Assembly (NCBI GenBank): GCA_903848645.1
Contig: CAINGU010000066.1
Span: forward strand, 1-59,259
Source of the DNA: an uncultured cyanobacterium
GTDB taxonomy: Bacteria > Cyanobacteriota > Cyanobacteriia > Cyanobacteriales > Nostocaceae
Reading direction: 5' to 3'
DNA length: 59,259 nt
The notes under the pieces were generated by a model. It searched no databases. It was not told the origin of the DNA and saw only the letters and a list, made by a program, of their open reading frames with translations. Of the stretch, positions 31,345 through 39,936 are shown one piece after another. The first letter of the stretch is position 1; each line of letters starts with the position of its first letter. Position numbers and translations under genes: made by a program.

Positions 31345-31352
31345 GCTATCGC
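31345..31352 (+). promoter_or_regulatory. GCTATCGC leader octamer before 31381
   Basis: Exact octamer, 28 nt before the first of two adjacent ATGs (31381 and 31384), with TTGGTGTTTTTGAG between. Confidence 0.6.
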
Positions 31353-31380
31353 TTTTTAGTCTTGGTGTTTTTGAGATTTA

Positions 31381-31746
31381 ATGATGAACACAATCAATTT
31401 TGCGGGTATTGAAGGCAAGGTTTTACAAGTTAGTCCACATGGGAATTATGTCACGGTAAGTTTGAGCGATCGCATTACCATTGTGGGTACTTACTCGAAC
31501 AAGTTTCATTGGCCAGAATCCACCGATGAAAGCTCAGGATTCACCAGTTTTATCACTTACATTGGTTTGAAACAATTGGAGTTCCCCAGATTTAGAGATT
31601 GGGTAATTGCTAATAATGGGTATTTCGAGGGAGACGACGGTACACCCCGACAATCAAAACGAGTCCGCAGATTTCCACTGGAGATTAAGGTGAGGGGTTT
31701 ACTCGCTGAATCTGTTGTTGAGTTGATTCATGGGGAAATTGGATAA
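31381..31746 (+). CDS. Hypothetical protein with leader
   Basis: 121 residues: MMNTINFAGIEGKVLQVSPH, GNYVTVSLSDRITIVGTYSN, FRDWVIANNGYFEGDDGTPR and LLAESVVELIHGEIG. The N-terminal half is beta-type. The start is either of two adjacent ATG codons. A HIP1 site lies inside. No family recognised. Part of the plus-strand leader-driven set. Confidence 0.6.
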   Translation: MMNTINFAGIEGKVLQVSPHGNYVTVSLSDRITIVGTYSNKFHWPESTDESSGFTSFITYIGLKQLEFPRFRDWVIANNGYFEGDDGTPRQSKRVRRFPLEIKVRGLLAESVVELIHGEIG

Positions 31747-31846
31747 TGCTGGAAAATACAGGTGACAATTACCTATTAAGGTGATTGAGGATTGAAACCA
31801 GCAATAACAAATAGCAAACACAATAGCGTTATTGATTATCGGTAAT

Positions 31847-31854
31847 GCTATTGC
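31847..31854 (+). promoter_or_regulatory. Variant leader octamer (GCTATTGC) before 31896
   Basis: One mismatch to GCTATCGC, followed by TGTTGTTTTCTG as in the other leaders. The ATG at 31896 is 41 nt away and has its own GAGGA ribosome-binding site. Confidence 0.45.
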
Positions 31855-31895
31855 TGTTGTTTTCTGAAGATGGTTATATTATAGAGGATTTAAAG

Positions 31896-32237
31896 ATGAT
31901 TGGACAATTATTTACCACTGGCATTGGTATTTATCAAATGTATCCTGGCACTGAAAATAAATGGATTGCCCAAGTTGATTTTGAGGATGAAAGTCATGCC
32001 CAATTAGGTGGTGTAAAGGGGACTTTAGCAACTAAATATGGTGATAATTTATTGGAGTCTGTGAAAACAGTTAAACAGGATGCCCAGAATTTGGGAATTA
32101 GAATGTTGACATTACCTGATACTAAATTCAAACTCTATGTTAAACGATTGTTTGTTGATAAAACTGAGGTATGGAAACAAATTGAAGGGGTAGCCCAAGA
32201 ACTCGATTTAGAAGTTGTGTCTTGTTTACCTGAATAA
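31896..32237 (+). CDS. Hypothetical protein
   Basis: 113 residues from the ATG at 31896 (MIGQLFTTGIGIYQMYPGTE), preceded by GAGGATTTAAAG; an earlier in-frame start at 31845 overlaps the leader. Text: WIAQVDFEDESHAQLGGVKG, LLESVKTVKQDAQNLGIRML and VAQELDLEVVSCLPE. Mixed alpha/beta. Not recognised. Confidence 0.55.
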   Translation: MIGQLFTTGIGIYQMYPGTENKWIAQVDFEDESHAQLGGVKGTLATKYGDNLLESVKTVKQDAQNLGIRMLTLPDTKFKLYVKRLFVDKTEVWKQIEGVAQELDLEVVSCLPE

Positions 32238-32294
32238 GTGTTTGATTTGCTGGTTAAATCTAGTGGTTTTTTCTTGGCAGATAATTTTATGAAT

Positions 32295-32330
32295 ATCCCT
32301 GATTTCTTGATAATATCATAAATCAGGGAT
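32295..32330. repeat. ATCCCTGATTT hairpin after a tail cassette
   Basis: The 11-bp arms ATCCCTGATTT and AAATCAGGGAT form a hairpin just beyond the 3' end of the minus-strand fragment at 32340. A near-copy is at 32795-32830 beyond the next fragment, so the hairpin was duplicated with the cassette. Confidence 0.65.
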
Positions 32331-32339
32331 ATAACAGTA

Positions 32340-32669
32340 TTATTTTTGCTGTAATTCTGCATCAATTAATGTTTGAAATTCCTCCAAAGAATTAACATTA
32401 ATACTTGGTAAAAGTAAATTTTCCAGGATGGACATATTATCAATTTGCTTGATATTATAGATTATCTTTTCTGGAAGATTATCAAATCTAGTAGAGAGGA
32501 TTTTGATAATGTCATCTTGACGAGTTATTTTAGCTCCTTTTTCTTGGGCATTTTCTTCAATAGTGCTGAGGAATGGCATATTTAACTCCTTTTCGTAATC
32601 ATTTAATTTGGTTTGAAATTCTGTTTGTAATGGTGGTGGCAAAGTCATCATTCTATCAATAAACTTCAC
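32340..32669 (-). pseudogene. C-terminal cassette of an Rpn/PD-(D/E)XK protein (copy 1)
   Basis: 109 codons: FIDRMMTLPPPLQTEFQTKL, MPFLSTIEENAQEKGAKIT and LLLPSINVNSLEEFQTLIDA. This equals only the last third of the full-length protein at 33351-34346 and lacks its nuclease core. An ATG is present by chance of the cut point (MKFIDRMM). A hairpin follows. It is a partial duplicate, probably not functional alone. Confidence 0.7.
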
Positions 32670-32794
32670 TAAATTAATAATGTCAAATTTAGTTGTTATG
32701 GAAACTGTAAGTTAAACGATTAATATTGTCTGCATTTAATCAATTGCTAAATATCAAAGTAATAATTTTTGAACTTTAGTAGTTTGTTATGCTT

Positions 32795-32830
32795 ATCCCT
32801 GACTTCCTCATAATAGAAGAAATCAGGGAT
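32795..32830. repeat. ATCCCTGACTTC hairpin after a tail cassette
   Basis: The arms ATCCCTGACTTC and GAAATCAGGGAT. A near-copy of the hairpin at 32295 in the same relative position. A third diverged version lies around 33278-33344. Confidence 0.6.
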
Positions 32831-32836
32831 ATAATA

Positions 32837-33223
32837 TCATTGATTTTGCTGTAATTCTGCATCAATTAACTTTTGAAATTCCTCCAATGAGGGAACACTA
32901 ATACTTGACAAAAGTAAATTTTCCAGAATAAGCATATCATCAATTTTTGTGATAGAATTACTCATCAATTCTGTAACATGATCAAATCTCTTGGAGAGAA
33001 TTTTGATAATATTGTTTTGGCAGGTTTTTTTAGCACCTTTTACTTGGCCTCTTTCTTCTGCAAGTTCTTCAATAGTGCTGAGGAAAGGCATATTTAGCTC
33101 CTTTTCATGTTGTTCTAATTTATGGTTAAACTCTAATTGCAATGGTGGTGGTAAGGTCATCATTTTATCAATAAACTTGACTAAATTAATAATGTCAAAC
33201 TTAGTTAAGCCTTTTTGATACAA
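32837..33223 (-). pseudogene. C-terminal cassette of an Rpn/PD-(D/E)XK protein (copy 2)
   Basis: 128 codons: MYQKGLTKFDIINLVKFIDK, MTLPPPLQLEFNHKLEQHEK, MPFLSTIEELAEERG and LLLSSISVPSLEEFQKLIDA. It corresponds to the C-terminal 40% of the protein at 33351-34346 but is more diverged than copy 1. The nuclease core is absent. Confidence 0.7.
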
Positions 33224-33350
33224 TGGTCTGACTAAACTCTATTTCCATTTCTCTCTCTGGTTTATTATTTATTTACCAGATCCCCGACTGCTTTTTTCCA
33301 TTTTCTCAATAAATGATGAATTTAGTTAATAATTCGGGAATCTGATATGA

Positions 33351-34346
33351 TTAATTTTTATGTAAAGCCGAGTCAATTAACTGCTGAAATTCCTCCAAAG
33401 AATTAACATTAATACTGGGTAAAAGTAAATTTTCCAGGATGGACATATCATCAATTTGCTTGATAGCATAGATCATCTTTTCTGGAAGATTATCAAATCT
33501 ATTGGTGAGGATTTTGATAATGTTTTCTTGGCAAGTTTTTCTAGCCCCAATTTCTTTACCGATTTCCTTACCAATTTCCTTGCCAATTTCCTTACCTTTT
33601 TCTTGGGCATTTTCTTCAATAGTGCTGAGGAATGGCATATTTAACTCCTTTTCGTAATCATCTAATTTGGTTTGAAATTCCGTTTGTAATGGTGGTGGCA
33701 AAGTCATCATTTTATCAATGCACTTAACTAGATTAATAATGTCAAACTTAGTTAAGCCTCTTTGATATAATGGTCTAACTAAACTCCACTTCCATTGTTC
33801 TCTTGCAGTTAAGTCCCTAGTAGTAGCTTTGGTTTTTAGATGTGCCATTACTATTATAGCAAATAAATTATTACTTGCTTCTAGGTCTGACCATTGATAG
33901 TCTAATAGTTTGACAATACTAAATTCCATTTTAACTCTACTATTACCTAAACCGTATTCATAACTATTTGGTCGCCAACTTTTGTTTTCATCTCCTAATA
34001 TTGCTAAACTTATTACTGGTTGATTAAATAAATCATAAGAACGATAATTATAGATAAACATTCTTTGTGGAAATTCTTTATCATGCTGACTTTGGACTTC
34101 TATATGTATTAAAATCCAAATTACTTCATTATTTAATAACCACACTTGAAACAATTTATCAGCATAGCGTTTTTTAGTTTGACTAGATGCGGTAATTTGT
34201 TCTAGTTCCTTATCTAAAGATATAGGAGTTTTACTCCAGTCAATTTCTTGATGAATGTCTGGATAGAAGAATTGTAAGAATAATTCCAAATATTCCCCTA
34301 TAGCTTCTTTCCATGTTTGATCATAGTTCGCTGTTGCTTCCGTCAT
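33351..34346 (-). CDS. Rpn/PD-(D/E)XK-type nuclease, full-length copy
   Basis: 331 residues. The N-terminal 190 residues are the putative nuclease: YADKLFQVWLLNNEVIWILI then HIEVQSQHDKEFPQRMF, where the Asp and the E-V-Q triad fit the PD-(D/E)XK pattern of the Rpn (recombination-promoting nuclease, formerly transposase_31) group. The C-terminal part is a helical tail with an EKGKEIGKEIGKEIG run coded by a short repeat. Rpn proteins promote RecA-independent recombination in E. coli, and in cyanobacteria they are numerous. Two tail-only copies lie downstream. Confidence 0.75.
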   Translation of the reverse strand: MTEATANYDQTWKEAIGEYLELFLQFFYPDIHQEIDWSKTPISLDKELEQITASSQTKKRYADKLFQVWLLNNEVIWILIHIEVQSQHDKEFPQRMFIYNYRSYDLFNQPVISLAILGDENKSWRPNSYEYGLGNSRVKMEFSIVKLLDYQWSDLEASNNLFAIIVMAHLKTKATTRDLTAREQWKWSLVRPLYQRGLTKFDIINLVKCIDKMMTLPPPLQTEFQTKLDDYEKELNMPFLSTIEENAQEKGKEIGKEIGKEIGKEIGARKTCQENIIKILTNRFDNLPEKMIYAIKQIDDMSILENLLLPSINVNSLEEFQQLIDSALHKN

Positions 34347-34388
34347 ATCTGCCCCCGGTTTTTGGGATTAATCATAAATCCCGGGTAG

Positions 34389-34682
34389 CCGCCGAGATAC
34401 CCGCAAAATGGGACACGTTGTAAAGTTATGTTACGCTGATGTTTGAAAATCCTTGATTTTACGTTGTTTCATTACTAGATTGAACGTGTTATCTCTTGTG
34501 AAAATATTCCCTAAAAGGGTCATTTATGGGCAAGTATAAGGGATAAAAAGAGGTGAAAACTTGGTTTTTCCGTGCAAAATTTTGATTCGTCCAATATCAT
34601 TTTTGGGCAAGTTAGTAAATCACTAAAGCAGTTTCCGCAACATTTGTTTACAACGTGTCCCATTTTGCAGGTATCCCGGCGG
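34389..34682. mobile_element. MITE-like element with 36-bp inverted ends
   Basis: The left end at 34389-34424 and the right end at 34647-34682 are inverted copies with two mismatches. Shared core: GCAAAATGGGACACGTTG. The total is 294 bp with no ORF. The size, long terminal repeats and lack of a gene fit a non-autonomous element. A clear target-site duplication was not seen. Confidence 0.8.
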
Positions 34683-34729
34683 ACTCCCGTATAGCGATCG
34701 CTTTCTATTCTAGTGGGAAATCGAAAACT

Positions 34730-34815
34730 GCGATAGCGAAGCGCTCCGAAGGAATCGCTCTTTAATTCTAATGAGAAATATAGCGATAGCGAAGCGCTCC
34801 GAAGGAATCGCTCTA
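34730..34815. repeat. Two tandem palindromic GCGATAGCGAAGCGCTCC repeats
   Basis: Two near-identical copies, at 34731 and 34783, each GCGATAGCGAAGCGCTCC then GAAGGAATCGCTCT. They are members of the dispersed palindromic family, just downstream of the antirepressor gene. Confidence 0.8.
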
Positions 34816-34837
34816 CAGAAATCGCTACAATTAGTTT

Positions 34838-35515
34838 TTAGCCCTCTAAGTAATCCCTTAATAATTTTTCCTTGGTTTGAGCTAAATCTTCCTTCTCTGC
34901 TTCTGTCAATTCGAGTCTAAATTTTTCCACTTCCAATTGTTGTTTCAATTTTTGTTCTGCACTTAAATTAATTGGTAATTTTTTGATGTCGTTATCACCA
35001 GGAATAAATTGATGTTGACGGTACATAAACCTAAAATGCCGTTTGTCCTGTGATGGTAGTGCATCCCACACTTTAGATTCCCAACCTGGTGGCATAAACT
35101 CAAGTTGCAACTGCTGAGAGTTTTGCAGTTGATTTTCTTCAAGCTGCTGTATTCGCATTTCCATTTTAGGAATCTTTTTGCAAGCTTCTTTAGCGATCGC
35201 CTCACACTGAAGAAAATAGCTTCTAATTTTTTTTCCTTGCTCAGTCCCAGCCATCATGCCCATTGACTTAAAACAATCAACGGTTAAAATAATCTTCTCA
35301 CATCGGCTAGAACCCTTGCCATCAGCGCACTTAACCACTTGGTTAAATGAAGTAAAATCTACTTCTACCTCAAAATTTCTTTGAAGTTTTAACTTAGCTT
35401 TTTGCTTGGTAGAATACCCCAACCACTGCCATGCGTCGTCAAAATCTATGGGAAATTGATCATCAGAAAAATAAAGAGACAATGCAAAATCTTGGTCAAA
35501 TGTTATGCTAGTCAT
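34838..35515 (-). CDS. AntA/AntB-type antirepressor domain protein
   Basis: 225 residues. The N-terminal domain [36 protein letters not shown] and [20 protein letters not shown] then [11 protein letters not shown] matches AntA/AntB antirepressors and related phage N-terminal domains. The C-terminal part is helical ([20 protein letters not shown]). In phages, AntA/AntB proteins counter the prophage repressor and are variable. Here the gene is isolated, flanked by the palindromic repeats and a MITE. It supports a phage-derived component. Confidence 0.7.
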   Translation of the reverse strand: MTSITFDQDFALSLYFSDDQFPIDFDDAWQWLGYSTKQKAKLKLQRNFEVEVDFTSFNQVVKCADGKGSSRCEKIILTVDCFKSMGMMAGTEQGKKIRSYFLQCEAIAKEACKKIPKMEMRIQQLEENQLQNSQQLQLEFMPPGWESKVWDALPSQDKRHFRFMYRQHQFIPGDNDIKKLPINLSAEQKLKQQLEVEKFRLELTEAEKEDLAQTKEKLLRDYLEG

Positions 35516-35715
35516 AGTTCATTGTGTATGAATGGACTACCAGTGAAACAGCCAATGGAGAATTTACGACGTTCTCCTTTGGTCCTGGTACTACAATTTT
35601 ACAATATTTTAATATGAATAATAATATAAATACCTCTTTTTATATAGCAATAACAAAACTCTCTATAGCGTAAGAATCGCTCTTTAATTATAGTGGGAAA
35701 TAAAATGTTATATTA

Positions 35716-36381
35716 TTGATGATTCACGATGTTTTAGTTTTGGTGAATTTTATGAAAAATAATAATTTAGCAATAAATATCTTTTTTGCAATTGCGATCG
35801 CACAACAGAAGGTACAAGAGCAAGAGCAAATGATTGTTGCTATGAATGATATGAAAATGCAGTCTGAGATTTTACAGCATGAACAATCTAAATTGAAAAA
35901 ACTGCAATCAGAATTAGATCAGTCACAATCAGAAGTTGAACAGGCACAAGCTAAATTATCGGCTGCTGCTATTATTCAAAATCAGGAATTAGAACAGTTA
36001 CAAACTAATGTTAATTTGACCGATTCAGAACTACAACTTGCTAAATCAAGGTTAGAATCTGCTAAAAATCGCCGTCAGATTCAAGAGTATCAAGCTAGTG
36101 TGGAGAAGGGTAAGCGTAGTCAGACTGAAACACAAGCTAGGCAAGATTTTGAACGTTCTAGGCTACAGTATGATGAATCTGTCAGAAATAAGGATTATCA
36201 GCTTGCACAGTTGGGTATTTCATTATCAGCTATTGAGGATAAATTAGCAGATATTCCTATTGTTAGAAGTCCTAAAGATGGTTATGTTAGAAAGATTAAA
36301 CCTTGGGTAGGTAAGGATGGTAAATACACTACTACTATTACTATTGTTTCTATGAGTGCTTCTAAGAGTGAGAATAAGTAG
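35716..36381 (+). CDS. HlyD-like coiled-coil protein, possibly truncated
   Basis: 221 residues. A hydrophobic start (LAINIFFAIAIAQQ) is followed by a long coiled coil (QSKLKKLQSELDQSQSEVEQ, LQLAKSRLESAKNRRQIQEY) and the end IVRSPKDGYVRKIKPWVGKD, which is the second half of a lipoyl/barrel-sandwich as in periplasmic adaptor (HlyD) proteins. The beta-barrel domain that should follow is missing and the N-terminal half-lipoyl is not visible. It is probably a fragment of an export adaptor. No transporter gene is adjacent. Confidence 0.5.
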   Translation: MMIHDVLVLVNFMKNNNLAINIFFAIAIAQQKVQEQEQMIVAMNDMKMQSEILQHEQSKLKKLQSELDQSQSEVEQAQAKLSAAAIIQNQELEQLQTNVNLTDSELQLAKSRLESAKNRRQIQEYQASVEKGKRSQTETQARQDFERSRLQYDESVRNKDYQLAQLGISLSAIEDKLADIPIVRSPKDGYVRKIKPWVGKDGKYTTTITIVSMSASKSENK

Positions 36382-36467
36382 GGGTGGATGCGATCGCAAA
36401 GCTGTCACCAGGGGCAAGATAGGCTGAAACTCTTGATATATATAGGTTTCAGCGATGCTTGAGTAAA

Positions 36468-37144
36468 ATTAACACTTTTGCACAAATCTTGGGTATTTAT
36501 TAACTTTATTTACAGGTTTTACAGCGATCGCTCTATCAGCTTTTAGCATCAATAGTAAGGGGGGAATTTTAACCCAGTTTAATCGTTTAATTGCTTCTAC
36601 ATCAGGGGTACAGGGTGTTTATAATAGTTCTGGAAGCACCCATAAAATTATTGCCAATATCAAGGGAGTGAGAGCCGGTGATAGGTCAAAAGTTGATGGA
36701 CAATTTCAGATTATTCAACCTAACGGGACTGGATTTATAGTTCTTGAACCTAAGACAAATAAACTATATAAAGCCGCAACTGACCCTGATAGTCAGATTG
36801 TGATTGAACAAATTACAGCAGATGTTTCTACACCTGCTATTACTACTATTGAATCGGTATTTGTGGAAGATCAGGTTATTGGGGAGGCGATAGCGAAGCG
36901 CTGCTGCAAGCAGTTCGCTAAATTTAACCGTACTAATACAAATGTATTTATTAGTGGTGAATTAGCAGTGGAAGATTTTGATACTTCAATTTTACCGCGT
37001 GACCCTTACCAATTCAAGTTTATTGACGCATCACCTAGTAATATAAAATTAGAAGCTGCACCGCTAAAAGTTGTGATCAAATTCTTGGGGGATGAATTCG
37101 CAAGTGGTAGTTTACAAATCCGGTCAATTGTTAGTAGTCAATAA
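36468..37144 (+). pseudogene. Start-less secreted-type gene with an in-frame palindromic insertion
   Basis: The frame is open from about 36468 and reads GYLLTLFTGFTAIALSAFS, a signal-like segment, then IASTSGVQGVYNSSG and VDGQFQIIQPNGTGFIVLEP. No ATG exists before 36668, where a GTG could only restart inside the protein. At 36891-36924 a palindromic GCGATAGCGAAGCGCTG repeat is inserted in frame and translated as AIAKRCCKQFA. The C-terminus (LPRDPYQFKFIDASPSNIKL) is intact. Function unknown; probably a decayed gene. Confidence 0.5.
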
Positions 37145-37189
37145 TTATGATTAAACCATTGCCCATTCAAATTTTGTACACTAAATGGC

Positions 37190-37291
37190 TAGTACACTGC
37201 GGCGTAAATAAGACGACCATTAAAAGCCACGAAAATTTGATTGGTTACAAAGCTTGAAAATGGTTCATTCACTTACGCCGCACGGTACTAG
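37190..37291. mobile_element. Small MITE with GCGGCGTAA ends
   Basis: About 100 bp. The left end TAGTACACTGCGGCGTAA and the right end TTACGCCGCACGGTACTA are imperfect inverted repeats, flanked by TA. No ORF. Confidence 0.7.
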
Positions 37292-37520
37292 ACTGTGCCA
37301 AATTGGGAGTTTTGTACGCTAAGAAATTAGAGCAATCCCCCAAAGCCTTGTCATTAAAGATTTTTGGCGGTCAACTCTTTTGGAATTTTTTAACCCGCAT
37401 TGGTCTTAAATACAAAAAATTTCATTTGGATGACACTTTCTGAAACTATTGATAGTTAAGGGTTTCAACTTTCTGAGGTTTTCTTAGCGTACAAATCTCC
37501 CGTTTCGGCACAGTCCAGCC
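37292..37520. mobile_element. MITE-like element with GGCACAG...GCTAAGAAA ends
   Basis: GACTGTGCCAAATTGGGAG with TTTTGTACGCTAAGAAA at 37292-37327 is mirrored by TTTCTTAGCGTACAAATCTC then CGGCACAGTCC at 37480-37516. No ORF inside. A third, unpaired copy is at 39446-39478, beyond the GTPase module. Confidence 0.7.
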
Positions 37521-37558
37521 AATGAGAATTATCGTAGAAATATTGTGTTTTATACCAG

Positions 37559-38746
37559 ATGATAGTAGGATTTTTAGGGGTAATACAAGTAATAATTGAA
37601 AAAATAGTGAAAAATTATACCGTAATAATCTTGGGTCCATCTGGGTCTGGGAAAACAGTGTTTTTGTCCAGTATGTATAAAAAACTATCAACGCAAGGAG
37701 AGCATGGTTTCTTCTTAGAGGTTGATGGATCAGAAAAAAGAAAGAGACTCAACAACATTTATACTGCAATTGCCGTAGATGAAAAATGGCCAAGAGGGAC
37801 AACATTTAGTGAAACATCAGAATGGACTTTCACTTGCAAAGTGCAGACAAAAAACTTGCAGGTTTACTCAGCTTGTACATTTACTTATTTGGATTATGCT
37901 GGGGGGAAAATAACTGATGAAATGGGAGAAGAGGATTCTGAATTCGAGGAAAAAATCACAGGCGCAGATTCCCTACTATGCTTGTTAGATGGTCAAAAGC
38001 TATCTGCATTTATGTGTAATCAAAACGAAGGAAAACGTTGGCAGATGAAGGATTTACCAGAAATAATAACACTCGTGAAGAAAAAAGTTGAACCTAAAGC
38101 TATTTACTTTGTTATCAGCAAGTGGGATATTTTAGAAAGTAATTTTACATTAGAGCAAATACGTAATAAATTACTACAAATTGATGAGTTTAGAGATTTG
38201 GTCAAGAGTTGGAATGACGGAAATTTACCAGTAAGATTAATTCCAGTCAGTGCAGTAGGTAAAGGTTTTGCTAACCTTCAACCAGATGGTAGCATGGCAA
38301 AAACAGGAGAGTTACCAAACCCATTTCAAGTAGAAGTTCCTTTAGCTTGTGTTTTACCGGACATAATAAAAATTGAGCTAAGGAAACTCATGACAAAGAA
38401 GCAAGAAGAACTTAGTAAGCTTATTGAAGTTAACCCAAACTTGAGTTTTTGGGAACAGTTGCTCCAATTGTTTGGAGGTGGAATGAAAATTTTGCAGCAG
38501 CTTTTACCGGAAAATTATCAATTTGCCGAACACATACTACAAAAATTGATTGAAATTGCAGAAGAACCTATACAAAAGAAACAAGAAGCCGCAATCAAAA
38601 GAATTGATGAGCTTCGTCGTGAACAAGCGGCATCAATTAAGGCAGTTGAAAATGAAGAAACTGCTCTCAATCACGTCATCAATTGCTTTATATCTATCAA
38701 TAATAAACTCGACTCCACATTTCCAGAATCGGAAATTAAACTGTGA
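37559..38746 (+). CDS. TRAFAC-type GTPase
   Basis: 395 residues. P-loop YTVIILGPSGSGKTVFLSSM at about 20-39, switch-2-like TYLDYAGGKITDEMG, the base-specificity motif VISKWD (in place of NKxD) and SAVG (G5-like). The C-terminal part is a coiled coil (KKQEAAIKRIDELRREQAAS). Similar stand-alone GTPases occur in bacterial conflict systems with partner proteins. The stop overlaps the next start by 4 nt. The ATG at 37559 is in the frame; an internal start near MYKK is not needed. It is bracketed by inverted-repeat elements, suggesting mobility. Confidence 0.65.
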   Translation: MIVGFLGVIQVIIEKIVKNYTVIILGPSGSGKTVFLSSMYKKLSTQGEHGFFLEVDGSEKRKRLNNIYTAIAVDEKWPRGTTFSETSEWTFTCKVQTKNLQVYSACTFTYLDYAGGKITDEMGEEDSEFEEKITGADSLLCLLDGQKLSAFMCNQNEGKRWQMKDLPEIITLVKKKVEPKAIYFVISKWDILESNFTLEQIRNKLLQIDEFRDLVKSWNDGNLPVRLIPVSAVGKGFANLQPDGSMAKTGELPNPFQVEVPLACVLPDIIKIELRKLMTKKQEELSKLIEVNPNLSFWEQLLQLFGGGMKILQQLLPENYQFAEHILQKLIEIAEEPIQKKQEAAIKRIDELRREQAASIKAVENEETALNHVINCFISINNKLDSTFPESEIKL

Positions 38747-39399
38747 TGAAAAATTATAAGGCTTGGAGGTTTTTAGTAAGCCGTAATCAATATCTTGATT
38801 ACAGAACAGTTGTAGCACCCGATTTTATATGTAAATCTAGTGTGTCTAGCATACTTGCTAGGGAAGCAAACGGGGATATAACTGAAAAATATTCGCCCTC
38901 CTACCATGAAATTCGTAACCCTGAAGTTGGCGATCTTACTTTAGCTTTTAGAGTTATTGAAGCAACTGCACAAGATACGGGTATTCCAGGTAATGGTGTT
39001 TTAAAAGATTCATTTGGTCGAGAAATTTATTTGATAGAAGGCATTGTTTTTAGAGAAATAATCCATGATCATGATTTAGTTACTTGGCAAAAACTTGAAG
39101 AAATTCACAAAGTTCTTGTAAATGATTACCGTGAATTTTGGGAAGATACTGTATATAGCCAGGCTCGACCTTCAGAGTCCTTTGATTTTCCAGATGTTAA
39201 TGATTCTCAGCAATTACATAAAAAACCAGAATCATCAATAGAAAAAAGTGATTCACGGGAGGGCATAGATATGGATAATATACAAATTAATGGTGAAACC
39301 CAGATTTCTCATCAAGATTCTCACAACTTTATTAAATCTATATTGCAGATTTTAGGATGTCCAATTTTCATACTGCTAAAAAAATTATCCGGTAAATAA
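38743..39399 (+). CDS. GTPase partner protein, unknown
   Basis: 218 residues. The conserved-looking N-terminal domain: KAWRFLVSRNQYLDYRTVV, SPSYHEIRNPEVGDLTLAFR and GREIYLIEGIVFREIIHDHD. A disordered acidic middle follows (PESSIEKSDSREG) and a C-terminal hydrophobic segment FIKSILQILGCPIFILLKKL that could associate with the membrane. The overlap with the GTPase gene means they act together. I do not recognise the family. Confidence 0.55.
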   Translation: MMKNYKAWRFLVSRNQYLDYRTVVAPDFICKSSVSSILAREANGDITEKYSPSYHEIRNPEVGDLTLAFRVIEATAQDTGIPGNGVLKDSFGREIYLIEGIVFREIIHDHDLVTWQKLEEIHKVLVNDYREFWEDTVYSQARPSESFDFPDVNDSQQLHKKPESSIEKSDSREGIDMDNIQINGETQISHQDSHNFIKSILQILGCPIFILLKKLSGK

Positions 39400-39445
39400 T
39401 GCTTGAAACTCTTTCTGGGAAATTTATTGGGCGATTACTCTGATT

Positions 39446-39478
39446 TCTTAGCGTACAAAATTCCTAAATTGGCACAGC
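39446..39478. repeat. Unpaired copy of the 37292 inverted repeat
   Basis: TTCTTAGCGTACAAAATTCC then TAAATTGGCACAG. With the copy at 37292 it brackets the GTPase two-gene module as inverted repeats about 2.2 kb apart. Confidence 0.65.
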
Positions 39479-39577
39479 CTAGTGGTCTGTCAATTTTCTA
39501 TTTATGGATGAGATTTACAGTGAATAGCCCCTCTATTCTCTCTCAAATTCACAATTTTTTGCTTGACAGACCACTAG
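39479..39577. mobile_element. 99-bp MITE with CTAGTGGTCTGTCAA ends
   Basis: A perfect 15-bp inverted repeat, CTAGTGGTCTGTCAA (39479-39493) and TTGACAGACCACTAG (39563-39577). The terminal TA fits Tc1/mariner-type MITEs known in cyanobacteria. No ORF. Confidence 0.85.
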
Positions 39578-39663
39578 TGTATCCCGGCTAGACCCCATGT
39601 TAGGAAGGTATAAAAACTCAGTCGTCACCGGAAATTGGACATCCTAATGATTTATGATGATAA

Positions 39664-39936
39664 TCGTCACAAAGACCAGGGGCATTATCAAGAGCAACAG
39701 GAACTACTAGACCCAGAATCAATTTAACTCAAGTTAAGTCTATTCAAATTATTATTCCGCCAATTCCAATTAGACAAGAATTTTCCAAATTAGTAGAGCC
39801 ACTTGAACAACAGCGAGAAACTATTTATGGAGAATCCCGCACTCTTGTAAATATTCGAGATACTCTGTTACCAAAATTGATGTCAGGACAAATCCGAGTA
39901 AAAGAAGCAGAGAAAGTTATGGAGAAAGTAGCATAA
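39664..39936 (+). pseudogene. hsdS C-terminal fragment (type I R-M specificity)
   Basis: About 90 codons without a start: ALSRATGTTRPRINLTQVKS, IQIIIPPIPIRQEFSKLVEP, then RDTLLPKLMSGQIRVKEAEK. This is the C-terminal TRD/conserved helix of HsdS. The N-terminal part and hsdM/hsdR are missing. Its stop overlaps the next start (TAATG), as in an original R-M operon. Confidence 0.8.

Noticed and set aside
32135-32365. Minus-strand ORF across 32135-32365
   Set aside because: It spans the end of the plus-strand gene and the hairpin; it is a shadow.
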